Under the pieces are notes generated by a model. It made no database searches and had not been told where the DNA came from. It saw only the letters and a list, made by a program, of their open reading frames with translations. The translations under genes and the position numbers were made by a program. Below, piece after piece: positions 35,594-45,458 of a DNA stretch of 64,000 nt. The stretch is from Nemertoderma westbladi (Eukaryota; Xenacoelomorpha; Nemertodermatida; Nemertodermatidae), in assembly GCA_032718475.1 (NCBI GenBank), contig JAUCBJ010002200.1:1-64000 (forward strand), written 5' to 3'. The stretch's first letter is position 1; each line of letters begins with the position of its first letter.

Positions 35594-38500
35594 CCAGTAA
35601 TACAACTGTACCAACCTGTACCAAGCTCCTCCAGTAATACAACTGTACCAACCTGTACCAAGCTCCTCCAGTAATACAACTGTACCAACCTGTACCAAGC
35701 CCCTCCAGTAAGACAACTGTACCAACCTGTACCAAGCTCCTCCAGTAATACAACTGTATCAACCTGTACCAAGCTCCTCCAGTAATACAACTGTACCAAC
35801 CTGTACCAAGCTCCTCCAGTAATACAACTGTACCAACCTGTACCAAGCTCCTCCAGTAATACAACTGTACCAACCTGTACCAAGCTCCTCCAGTAATACA
35901 ACTGTACCAACCTGTACCAAGCTCCTCCAGTAATACAACTGTACCAACCTGTACCAAGCCCCTCCAGTATTACAACTGTACCAACCTGTACCAAGCTCCT
36001 CCAGTAATACAACTGTACCAACCTGTACCAAGCTCCTCCAGTAATACAACTGTACCAACCTGTACCAAGCTCCTCCAGTAATACAACTGTACCAACCTGT
36101 ACCAAGCCCCTCCATTAATACAACTGTACCAACCTGTACCATCCCCTCCATTAATACAACTGTACCAACCTGTACCAAGCCCCTCCAGTAATACAACTGT
36201 ACCAACCTTTACCAAGCTCCTCCATTAATACAAATGTATCAACCTGTACCAAGCCCCTCCATTAATACAACTGTACCAACCTGTACCATCCCCTCCATTA
36301 ATACAACTGTACCAACCTGTACCAAGCCCCTCCAGTAATACAACTGTACCAACCTGTACCAAGCTCCTCCATTAATACAAATGTATCAACCTGTACCAAG
36401 CCCCTCCATTAATACAACTATACCAAGCTCCTCCAGTAATACAACTGTACCAACCTGTACCAAGCTCCTCCAGTAATACAACTGTACCAACCTGTACCAA
36501 GCTCCTCCAGTAATACAACTACCAACCTGTACCAAGCTCCTCCAGTAATACAACTGTACCAACCTGTACCAAGCTCCTCCAGTAATACAACTGTACCAAC
36601 CTGTACCAAGCTCCTCCAGTAATACAACTGTACCAACCTGTACCAAGCCCCTCCAGTAATACAACTGTACCAACCTGTACCAAGCTCCTCCAGTAATACA
36701 ACTGTACCAACCTGTACCAAGCTCCTCCAGTAATACAACTGTACCAACCTGTACCAAGCTCCTCCAGTAATACAACTGTACCAACCTGTACCAAGCCCCT
36801 CCATTAATACAACTGTACCAAGCTCCTCCAGTAATACAACTGTACCAACCTGTACCAAGCTCCTCCAGTAATACAACTGTACCAACCTGTACCAAGCTCC
36901 TCCAGTAATACAACTACCAACCTGTACCAAGCTCCTCCAGTAATACAACTGTACCAACCTGTACCAAGCTCCTCCAGTAATACAACTGTACCAACCTGTA
37001 CCAAGCCCCTCCATTAATACAACTGTACCAAGCTCCTCCAGTAATACAACTGTACCAACCTGTACCAAGCTCCTCCAGTAATACAACTGTACCAACCTGT
37101 ACCAAGCTCCTCCAGTAATACAACTACCAACCTGTACCAAGCTCCTCCAGTAATACAACTGTACCAACCTGTACCAAGCTCCTCCAGTAATACAACTGTA
37201 CCAACCTGTACCAAGCTCCTCCAGTAATACAACTGTACCAACCTGTACCAAGCTCCTCCAGTAATACAACTGTACCAACCTGTACCAAGCCCCTCCAGTA
37301 ATACAACTGTACCAACCTGTACCAAGCTCCTCCAGTAATACAACTGTATCAACCTGTACCAAGCTCCTCCAGTAATACAACTGTACCAACCTGTACCAAG
37401 CTCCTCCAGTAATACAACTGTACCAACCTGTACCAAGCTCCTCCAGTAATACAACTGTACCAACCTGTACCAAGCTCCTCCAGTAATACAACTGTACCAA
37501 CCTGTACCAAGCTCCTCCAGTAATACAACTGTACCAACCTGTACCAAGCTCCTCCAGTAATACAACTGTACCAACCTGTACCAAGCTCCTCCAGTAATAC
37601 AACTGTACCAACCTGTACCAAGCTCCTCCAGTAATACAACTGTACCAACCTGTACCAAGCTCCTCCAGTAATACAACTGTACCAACCTGTACCAAGCTCC
37701 TCCAGTAATACAACTGTACCAACCTGTACCAAGCTCCTCCAGTAATACAACTGTACCAACCTGTACCAAGCTCCTCCAGTAATACAACTGTACCAACCTG
37801 TACCAAGCTCCTCCAGTAATACAACTGTACCAACCTGTACCAAGCTCCTCCAGTAATACAACTGTACCAACCTGTACCAAGCTCCTCCAGTAATACAACT
37901 GTACCAACCTGTACCAAGCCCCTCCAGTAATACAACTGTACCAACCTGTACCAAGCTCCTCCAGTAATACAACTGTACCAACCTGTACCAAGCTCCTCCA
38001 GTAATACAACTGTACCAACTTGTACCAAGCCCCTCCAGTAATACAACTGTACCAACCTGTACCAAGCTCCTCCAGTAATACAACTGTACCAACCTGTACC
38101 AAGCTCCTCCATTAATACAAATGTATCAACCTGTACCAAGCCCCTCCATTAATACAACTGTACCAACCTGTACCATCCCCTCCATTAATACAACTGTACC
38201 AACCTGTACCAATCCCCTCCAGTAATACAACTGTACCACCCTGTACTAAGCTACTCCATTAATACAAATGTATCAACCTGTACCAAGCCCCTCCATTAAT
38301 ACAACTGTACCAAGCTCCTCAATTAATACAAATGTATCAACCTGTACCAAGCCCCTCCATTAATACAACTGTACCAAGCTCCTCCAGTAATACAACTGTA
38401 CCAACCTGTACCAAGCTCCTCCAGTAATACAACTGTACCAACCTGTACCAAGCTCCTCCAGTAATACAACTACCAACCTGTACCAAGCTCCTCCAGTAAT

Positions 38501-40661
38501 ACAACTGTACCAACCTGTACCAAGCTCCTCCAGTAATACAACTGTACCAACCTGTACCAAGCTCCTCCAGTAATACAACTGTACCAACCTGTACCAAGCC
38601 CCTCCAGTAATACAACTGTACCAACCTGTACCAAGCTCCTCCAGTAATACAACTGTATCAACCTGTACCAAGCTCCTCCAGTAATACAACTGTACCAACC
38701 TGTACCAAGCTCCTCCAGTAATACAACTGTACCAACCTGTACCAAGCTCCTCCAGTAATACAACTGTACCAACCTGTACCAAGCTCCTCCAGTAATACAA
38801 CTGTACCAACCTGTACCAAGCTCCTCCAGTAATACAACTGTACCAACCTGTACCAAGCTCCTCCAGTAATACAACTGTACCAACCTGTACCAAGCTCCTC
38901 CAGTAATACAACTGTACCAACTTGTACCAAGCTCCTCCAGTAATACAACTGTACCAACCTGTACCAAGCCCCTCCAGTAATACAACTGTACCAACCTGTA
39001 CCAAGCTCCTCCAGTAATACAACTGTACCAACCTGTACCAAGCTCCTCCAGTAATACAACTGTACCAACTTGTACCAAGCCCCTCCAGTAATACAACTGT
39101 ACCAACCTGTACCAAGCTCCTCCAGTAATACAACTGTACCAACCTGTACCAAGCTCCTCCATTAATACAAATGTATCAACCTGTACCAAGCCCCTCCATT
39201 AATACAACTGTACCAACCTGTACCATCCCCTCCATTAATACAACTGTACCAACCTGTACCAAGCCCCTCCAGTAATACAACTGTACCACCCTGTACTAAG
39301 CTACTCCATTAATACAAATGTATCAACCTGTACCAAGCCCCTCCATTAATACAACTGTACCAAGCTCCTCAATTAATACAAATGTATCAACCTGTACCAA
39401 GCCCCTCCATTAATACAACTGTACCAACCTGTACCATCCCCTCCATTAATACAACTGTACCAACCTGTACCAAGCCCCTCCAGTAATACAACTGTACCAA
39501 CCTGTACCACGCCCCTCCATTAATACAACTGTACCAACCTGTACCATCCCCTCCATTATACAACTGTACCAACCTGTACCAAGCCCCTCCAGTAATACAA
39601 CTGTACCAAGCTCCTCCATTAATACAAATGTATCAACCTGTACCAAGCCCCTCCATTAATACAACTGTACCAAGCTCCTCCATTAATACAAATGTATCAA
39701 CCTGTACCAAGCCCCTCCATTAATACAACTGTACCAACCTGTACCATCCCCTCCAGTAATACAACTGTACCAACCTGTACCAAGCTCCTCCATTACTACA
39801 ACTGTACCAACCTGTACCAAGCCCCTCCAGTAATACAACTGTACCAACCTGTACCAAGCCCCTCCATTAATACAACTGTACCAAGCTCCTCCATTAATAC
39901 AAATGTATCAACCTGTACCAAGCCCCTCCATTAATACAAATGTATCAACCTGTACCAAGCCCCTCCATTAATACAACTGTACCAACCTGTACCATCCCCT
40001 CCATTAATACAACTGTACCAACCTGTACCAAGCCCCTCCAGTAATACAACTGTACCAACCTGTACCAAGCTCCTCCATTAATACAAATGTATCAACCTGT
40101 ACCAAGCCCATCCATTAATACAACTGTACCAACCTGTACCATCCCCTCCATTAATACAACTGTACCAACCTGTACCAAGCCCCTCCAGTAATACAACTGT
40201 ACCAACCTGTACCAAGCTCCTCCATTAATACAAATGTATCAACCTGTACCAAGCCCCTCCATTAATACAACTGTACCAAGCTCCTCCAGTAATACAACTG
40301 TACCAACCTGTACCAAGCTCCTCCAGTAATACAACTGTACCAACCTGTACCAAGCTCCTCCAGTAATACAACTACCAACCTGTACCAAGCTCCTCCAGTA
40401 ATACAACTGTACCAACCTGTACCAAGCTCCTCCAGTAATACAACTGTACCAACCTGTACCAAGCTCCTCCAGTAATACAACTGTACCAACCTGTACCAAG
40501 CCCCTCCAGTAATACAACTGTACCAACCTGTACCAAGCTCCTCCAGTAATACAACTGTAGCAACCTGTACCAAGCTCCTCCAGTAATACAACTGTACCAA
40601 CCTGTACCAAGCTCCTCCAGTAATACAACTGTACCAACCTGTACCAAGCCCCTCCAGTAAT
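35594..40661. repeat. 37-bp POLR3F-derived splice-site array, proximal block
   Basis: Continues the array of 12549-19568. It is more homogeneous here: dozens of successive units at exactly 37 bp between about 37140 and 38110. Occasional units lose three bases (ACTACCAACC for ACTGTACCAACC) or join across a deletion. Two similar blocks end at 38139 and 39189 (offset 1050). The last unit, 40625-40661, is the real end of exon 3 plus the real donor: its first 23 nt on the minus strand are coding (ITGGAWY and AG), its last 14 nt intronic. The sequence preceding ATTACT in the exon (GATAGTAGC) is not in the unit, so the array edge is exact. Confidence 0.96.
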
Positions 40662-40823
40662 GCTACTATCCGGGGTTAGATTGTATAACATATAAAGCTT
40701 CCTTTTGCTCTGATTTACGCTCGTAACGGCCTTTATTAACTTTTTACTCTCGAGATTTTTAAGCATCTTATTTAGAGCCGTTAAAGTAAGTCCGTGACCG
40801 GTAGCATTTCTTATATTCCGAAC
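40639..40823 (-). CDS. POLR3F: POLR3F exon 3 (residues 123-183 plus 2 nt)
   Basis: Encodes VRNIRNATGHGLTLTALNKM, LKNLESKKLIKAV and RKLYMLYNLTPDSSITGGAWY, then AG. The family has the same order (ILKNLESKKLIKAV, YMLYNLQPD, VTGGAWYS). The 5' end is fixed by CCCTCTAG|GTT (acceptor at 40825-40824), the 3' end by TGGTACAG|GTTGGT (donor at 40638). Both ends are copied into the adjoining introns: the acceptor twice as 33-bp units upstream, and the last 23 nt plus 14 intronic nt about 300 times downstream. The frame stays open far into the intron only because the array has no stop codons; the continuation is not protein sequence of this family. Confidence 0.93.
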
Positions 40824-40889
40824 CTAGAGGGAAATATAAATTATTATATTCCGGATCTAGAGGGAAATATAAATTATTATATTCCGGAT
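40824..40889 (-). repeat. two 33-bp copies of the intron 2 acceptor and exon 3 start
   Basis: Units 40824-40856 and 40857-40889 are identical. On the minus strand each reads ATCCGGAATATAA, then TAATTTATATTTCCCTCTAG. The exon itself starts GTTCGGAATATAAG, so each unit contains a copy of the first 13 or so exon bases and then a complete acceptor. A further acceptor-like TTGTAG at 40895-40890 precedes them. Using an upstream acceptor would add 11 codons ending in TAG. Confidence 0.9.
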
Positions 40890-41334
40890 CTACAATAGAT
40901 CCGGCCCTGTGGGAGGTGGGGGAGGGGGGGGGGGGGGGGGGAGGGGTGGATACAATTAATTATAATTATAAATATGGATATTATATTATAATTAAAGAGG
41001 ATTTTTAATTCTGGAGCTAGATAAGTCAATAACTTGACGGGATGGCCTTAACTAATTATTGATGTAATATCGTATAAACAATAGCCATCATAATAATACG
41101 AATCTAAATTATATCACCTATGAAACTGCAAACGTCCGAAAGACAAAGTCAAAATCTGAATAGACTACATTTGTTTATTAAAGTGTAGGCCTACGTGGAG
41201 TAATTTGATTGGTTTACAGTATAGGACAATAACTAGGAATAGAATAGAGGTCTTGTGATAACTTTAATATCATTATTAAATAATTAACTATAAACTAAAT
41301 ATAAAAATAACTAAATAATTAAACATAAACTTAC
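40890..41334 (-). other. POLR3F: remainder of POLR3F intron 2, with poly-G tract
   Basis: The intron is 511 bp in all (41334-40824). A G run of about 20 bp lies at 40922-40941, which is C-rich on the transcribed strand and could act as a strong pyrimidine tract. Otherwise AT-rich. Confidence 0.8.
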
Positions 41335-41478
41335 CCAAATACCTTTATCACCAGCCTCCTCTATTATACCGTAAACCAACTCCTCAGCTCCCCCGCTCTC
41401 TAATTCCGAAGTAATCGCCACATTACGTTCCACTTTACAACGGTAGAACGGTTCCGTACTGCCTCGAGCGCGGAGGAT
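41335..41478 (-). CDS. POLR3F: POLR3F exon 2 (residues 75-122)
   Basis: Bounded by TTTTAG at 41480-41479 and a good donor TGG|GTAAGT at 41334. It encodes ILRARGSTEPFYRCK, corresponding to the family's 'LLRSNTGLLYRIK', then a short acidic linker and LVYGIIEEAGDKGIW, the very conserved start of the second winged helix (human LVYQIIEDAGNKGIW). 144 nt, exactly 48 codons, phase 0 at both ends. No frame disruption. Confidence 0.92.
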
Positions 41479-42152
41479 CTAAAACATTAAATGGTAAAAC
41501 AAAATAGTTCTACTGCCTGACTGCCTATTTAGTACTATCGGACATATAAATTGTGTAAAATGTATAAAATGGCCAAGTGCAGTAGGGTTGAGCACAGTGG
41601 CAGCATACTATTTATTATCGTATTAACAGAGGGGAGGCCAAGAGGACGTAATTTGCAAAGCAGTAATTAAACCATAACCCGCATGAATTACTGCTTTAAC
41701 TATGGTTTGTGCCTGACCAACAAACCCTAACCTAAAAAACATACCAATATCCTATCCTAGTCACTGTAGTCAGTACCTATAGAAAACACCCCAATAACCA
41801 AGTCATTGAGTTAGGCCTACCCAAGGCCAAGGCAGCGAAGTAAAATAACGTTGTATGTTTTCCATATAAAAAGTGGCGTCTGGAGTGTGATAGAGCCAAA
41901 CAAAAGTTAGATTTATAGTACCGGTACCACAGGGGTTACTCATATCTCCCAAAATATACAGATAGGATGAATATTTTAGACTTCCCCAACGCCATCGCTA
42001 TCGTAAGTAACACATTGACGGTGTAGACCTATTCAGAACATATTTATACAACGATGTAAATATCAGGACGGATTGGTTTACGTCCATACAATAGACCCAA
42101 CGAAATCAAAACAAACTACGGGTGTTACTGTTTATGTTACATGTTAACAAAC
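41479..42152 (-). other. POLR3F: POLR3F intron 1
   Basis: 674 bp, from GTTTGT to TTTTAG. No other feature recognised. Confidence 0.8.
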
Positions 42153-42374
42153 TTCTAATTTGCTGCAAGTAAGTAGTTGGTTGACAGCAGCGAGTCTGTC
42201 TCCGGGACTCCCCCATTCAACTTCCGCCCAAAGTGACGAGTCGGAAATGCTGTCGTGTTTCTGGCAAACTTCCAGGATTCTCTCGACCAGCAGGTCGTTC
42301 ATATTCGGGATCTGGGCGACATTGCTCGGTCCGGCTTCCGATAAGTTACCGGTTTTCGAGCTACTGGAATTCAT
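42153..42374 (-). CDS. POLR3F: POLR3F exon 1 (residues 1-74)
   Basis: Starts at ATG (42374-42372); an in-frame TAA lies a few codons upstream, so no earlier Met is available. The first 24 residues are Ser/Asn-rich, then LLVERILEVCQKH begins the first winged helix, followed by DRLAAVNQLLTCSKLE, matching the RPC34-family pattern 'AINRLLSMGQLDLL'. The exon ends GAA before a GTTTGT donor at 42152. The donor is weak against the consensus but gives the only junction that keeps phase with exon 2 and the family alignment. Confidence 0.88.
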
Positions 42375-43680
42375 CGCAGTTGAGCCTAAAGCTAAAAGTT
42401 AGCCTCGAGTTTCTGACAAAAAATACAGTTGTCAGCTTACAGTATATTCCAAGCCAGGCACCAGCACCAGGGCAAAGGCATAATGGCAAATTAATTTTAT
42501 ATAAAATCTGAAGACAATACAGCAATAGGCCTAATTTAAAATTTTAAGAGATAGGTTGATAGGTGTGCTGTACTACATTACATCATAACATTACGGCGTG
42601 AATACGAGGGAACAAAGATAAAACACCCCACTAACTGCACTATCTGACAACTATTGCACTATCTGACTACTACCGGTACTGCACTGCAATGACGAACGTA
42701 AAAAATGTACAAATAACACTAGCAGACTTTGCCTACATGTACATGAATTTCAAATTGAATTTCCCACTCCTAACGTTTGGCCCGTCAGCAGGATAGCCAA
42801 TGAAAAATGATTATTGAAGCAAAGAATGAATCTCAGATATCTTAGATAAATCTACAGATAGATAGATCTAATCTTAGATATAATAAAATTTGCAGTTGTT
42901 AGCCATTGCCGCATTGCGAATCGAATATACACACCTACTGACATTGACTCCTTATTCCTTACCTTACTTGTGCATACTACCCACTGAAAAATTCCCATGC
43001 GTATCGCAAGTGATTTTAATGCGTGTCATGCGTTTTTATTGCGGCTCAATAAATAGCGTGTGATTCACATGTAAAATAATGTAAAGATATGTAACATAGT
43101 AATATAGTAATGTAAGATAAGTACAGTAGGCAGATGATATGGAAGCCCATATAGTATCAAACAGTTAGTAGTGGAATAATCAACTACTGTGTCATATTTT
43201 CTGACACAAGGTCTCAATATATTACACAAAAATCACAAACAGTAGATTTTTGTGATATTTATGCGTCATGACGCTTGAAAGTCGCAAGTTAATCGCATGT
43301 GATTTGTATGCGACTGAACGCAAGTTGTTGCGATATTTATGCGACTTAACGCAAGTTGTTGCGATATCTATGCGACTTAACGCATGTAGGTCGCTTGCAT
43401 AACTCTTGGGAATCACATCAGATACGCCTGCGTTGCACGCTTGCGATACGCTTGCGCACTTTTTACTGGGTAGGTTGAGGTTCTTGACAAACATACAGCA
43501 ATTGATCCACTACACGATACTGAACGTATTGGCTGCAGCGCATCCTGTATGGATTGAATAGAATTTGATCAATTTACTTGCAAACATTTTCTACTTCGAT
43601 GCTCTTTCAACAAAATAAACTTTCAATAAAATTTAAGAAATTCCCTAAAAATATTAAATCCAATCCATTAAATGGAATGC
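42375..43680. other. POLR3F 5' flank; short tandem repeat
   Basis: No TATA-like promoter could be assigned. About 3.5 copies of a 31-bp repeat (ATGCGACTTAACGCAAGTTG and on) occupy about 43277-43405 (unit starts 43308, 43339, 43370). No gene seen. Confidence 0.5.
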
Positions 43681-43689
43681 AATCCTATA

Positions 43690-43990
43690 GGTCACTGTTT
43701 CGCCCACGTGAAGAATACCAGAATTTCACTTTTCGGTCGACATTTTATTGGAATTTTATATATGGAGAGTTTGTAATTTTTTAAATTTATCTTTATTAAG
43801 TGTTTTATAGAGCTTATTTCTGTCTTACAACCTGTACATGTACTAATTCGTTTATTGTTTTGGTTAGATTCAGCCCTTCTGTAACCTGTGTTTTTGGTGA
43901 AAACCTGGTATTCTTCAAATGGGGGTAACTGCAAAGTGAAATATAACGGCAGGAAGTCTGGTATTCTTCCCATGGGCCCACTTTTTGTCG
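43690..43990. repeat. palindromic element, copy 2 (relative of 10535-10950)
   Basis: Shares GTGAAGAATACCAG, TTTCGGTCGAC, ACTAATTCGTTTATTGTTTT, TGTTTTTGGTGAAAACCTGG and GGGGGTAACTGCAAAGTGAA with the intronic copy. The left arm is largely replaced, so this copy is asymmetric. Confidence 0.75.
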
Positions 43991-44017
43991 CTAGGGAAAG
44001 AAAGAGGTGTACGGACA

Positions 44018-44113
44018 ATTCCGACCCGGACAATTCCGACCCATCCAGAGATCAAATGAAATTTTCATGGGTCGGAATTGTCCGGATCCAGCATAGGACA
44101 ATTCCGACCCAAA
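44018..44113. repeat. hairpin of GGACAATTCCGACCC repeats
   Basis: GGACAATTCCGACCC occurs twice directly (44018-44044), then inverted as GGGTCGGAATTGTCC (about 44069-44084), then direct again (about 44097-44112). The inner pair can form a stem of about 18 bp with an AT-rich loop. Confidence 0.75.
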
Positions 44114-44398
44114 TAATTTAATAATATTAATAATAATAACTTTATTTAACATTTGTGTTGCTCTGTGCCAATCTAAGTAAATATACACACCATTTTACTA
44201 ATTATAGCCACCGGGGCGTAATCCGGATGTAATAATAATAATCTGACTCCACTGCGACACCCACCATGTGGAATGGCAAACCAGGGTGTGGTATTTGCCC
44301 CGAGAGCTGACTCGGCAAAAAAGCACCCCCCAACCCCCACTATGGATTACATTAGTAATGCGGAGGTCCGGCCACTTAAGGCCAGTGAAATTATCGGA

Positions 44399-44422
44399 CT
44401 ACTACTACTACTACTACTACTA
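44399..44422. repeat. (ACT)n microsatellite
   Basis: Eight tandem ACT/CTA triplets inside the LINE-like fragment. Confidence 0.9.
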
Positions 44423-44439
44423 GGATCGGCATGCTGCAT

Positions 44440-45060
44440 TGCAGCTGCATTTTTAAGAATGCTGTGCCGGCTTGTCGACAAAATTACGCCGCCACAACTC
44501 TCTATCACCCATGACATTTGCTAGATCATCCGCATCTTCAAGGCCAGTGACCTTTAAGATGCGTCTCAAGAAAGTCATGAGCTGTCCACCATGCTTATTC
44601 ACTACATGAGGCTGTCAAAGCACAAGATTATGCACTGGCTGGTCCTCACGGCGAAAGCAATGTCATGCAAAGCGGAGGCGACTTTGTTCTAGTGTCAAGC
44701 TTGGGCGAACCAATGAGACACCTCCAATGTTATATATTGTCTGGTTGAAGATGTGTGCATTGTACTTGACACAATGAACACGGCGTAGCATTCTTGTGAA
44801 TGAGCCATCCAGAGATTTGGTGTCCTCAGCAGTTAGAGCCCATCATGGACTCCAATAAAGGAGTACTGGAACTACTGCTGCTCTAAATAATCGGACCTTA
44901 AGTTTCTGATTAATTTTATATGACTTCCAAATCCTGGAAAGCTCATTCAATGTTTCCCATGCCATTCTCTTACGTATTCGAAGGTCCTCAACTGACTTCC
45001 GGATCCATGATCCATGCTAACAGAAGTCGTACATATGCTCAAGCATACCATTCATTGAAC
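44440..45060 (-). pseudogene. decayed RTE-type LINE reverse transcriptase C-terminus
   Basis: Minus-strand reading gives pieces typical of the end of RTE-like LINE proteins: RIRKRMAWETLNELSRIWKS, LKVRLFRAAVVPVLLYWSP, LDGSFTRMLRRVHCV, HIFNQTIYNIGGVSLVRPSL, RLRFA-stop-HCFRRED, then GQLMTFLRRILKVTGLED and VMGDRELWRRNF. Stops and frame changes are present, so it is inactive. Its own upstream RT core is missing. Confidence 0.8.
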
Positions 45061-45190
45061 TTGTGCTCATGCAGGGCATTGGCGGTAAACCAGCCTGTGC
45101 AAAATCTTGTGCTTTGGCGGCCTTATGGAGTGAATAATCATGGTTGACTTTCTTGAGACGCCTCTTAAAGGACAATGGCCTTGAGGGTGC
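45061..45190 (+). pseudogene. opposite-strand copy of the same LINE C-terminal segment
   Basis: On the plus strand it matches the minus-strand segment at 44536-44655 (QPVQNLVL, TTTCTTGAGACGCCTCTTAA), about 80% alike by eye. The two form an inverted repeat about 530 bp apart. Confidence 0.7.
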
Positions 45191-45458
45191 TAATATATAT
45201 ATGATAATATATATAATTTGATGTACTAATATGGAAAATGTACAATAAACAAACAGGTGGTCTTTGTCAATTTAAGTTTACTATTTCATTGCTAAATATT
45301 ATGATATATATTAGAATAATAATATGGTTTTTTAAATGAAAAAATAATTAATATTATATGTTTTGTTAATTAATATTATAATATATTGTGATTATATTAT
45401 ATCCAAAGATCGCAATGGTATTCTTCCTATAAAATTTCCTCATCTAACAAATTTCTCA
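45191..45458. other. AT-rich spacer
   Basis: Nothing recognised. On the minus strand it would be the 3' flank of the galactosyltransferase gene. Confidence 0.5.

Larger units (their letters stand above)
10340..40638 (-). other. POLR3F: POLR3F intron 3 (30.3 kb)
   Basis: In transcription order it holds the 37-bp splice-site array (40638-35594), the same-strand BEL/Pao element (35588-19569), the rest of the array (19568-12549), then 2.2 kb of AT-rich DNA with a palindromic repeat (10535-10950) before exon 4. Donor CAG|GTTGGT, acceptor GTTTTAG. About 93% of the intron is array or retrotransposon. Confidence 0.88.
9329..42374 (-). other. POLR3F: POLR3F gene span (RNA polymerase III subunit RPC6/RPC39)
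   Basis: Five coding exons (42374-42153, 41478-41335, 40823-40639, 10339-10165, 9583-9329) add up to 981 nt, 326 residues plus stop, close to the 316 of the human protein as I recall it. Junction phases agree: exons 1 and 2 end on whole codons, exon 3 ends with two bases (AG) completed by T of exon 4 to give Ser, and exon 4 ends on a whole codon. The product is the winged-helix subunit of the RPC3-RPC6-RPC7 subcomplex of RNA polymerase III, which contacts TFIIIB at initiation and helps open the promoter in the nucleus. The C-terminus keeps the cysteines known in this family to bind a 4Fe-4S cluster. Intron 3 is 30,299 bp and holds a 12-kb array plus a 16-kb retrotransposon. Splicing is inferred; no transcript is available here. 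Confidence 0.93.

Noticed and set aside
12600-40650. Many long minus-strand open frames with repeats such as GGAWYRLVQLYYWRSL, up to 573 codons
   Set aside because: They are frames of the 37-bp intronic array, open in three frames at once because the unit lacks stops. Only the first ITGGAWY, in exon 3, is real coding sequence.
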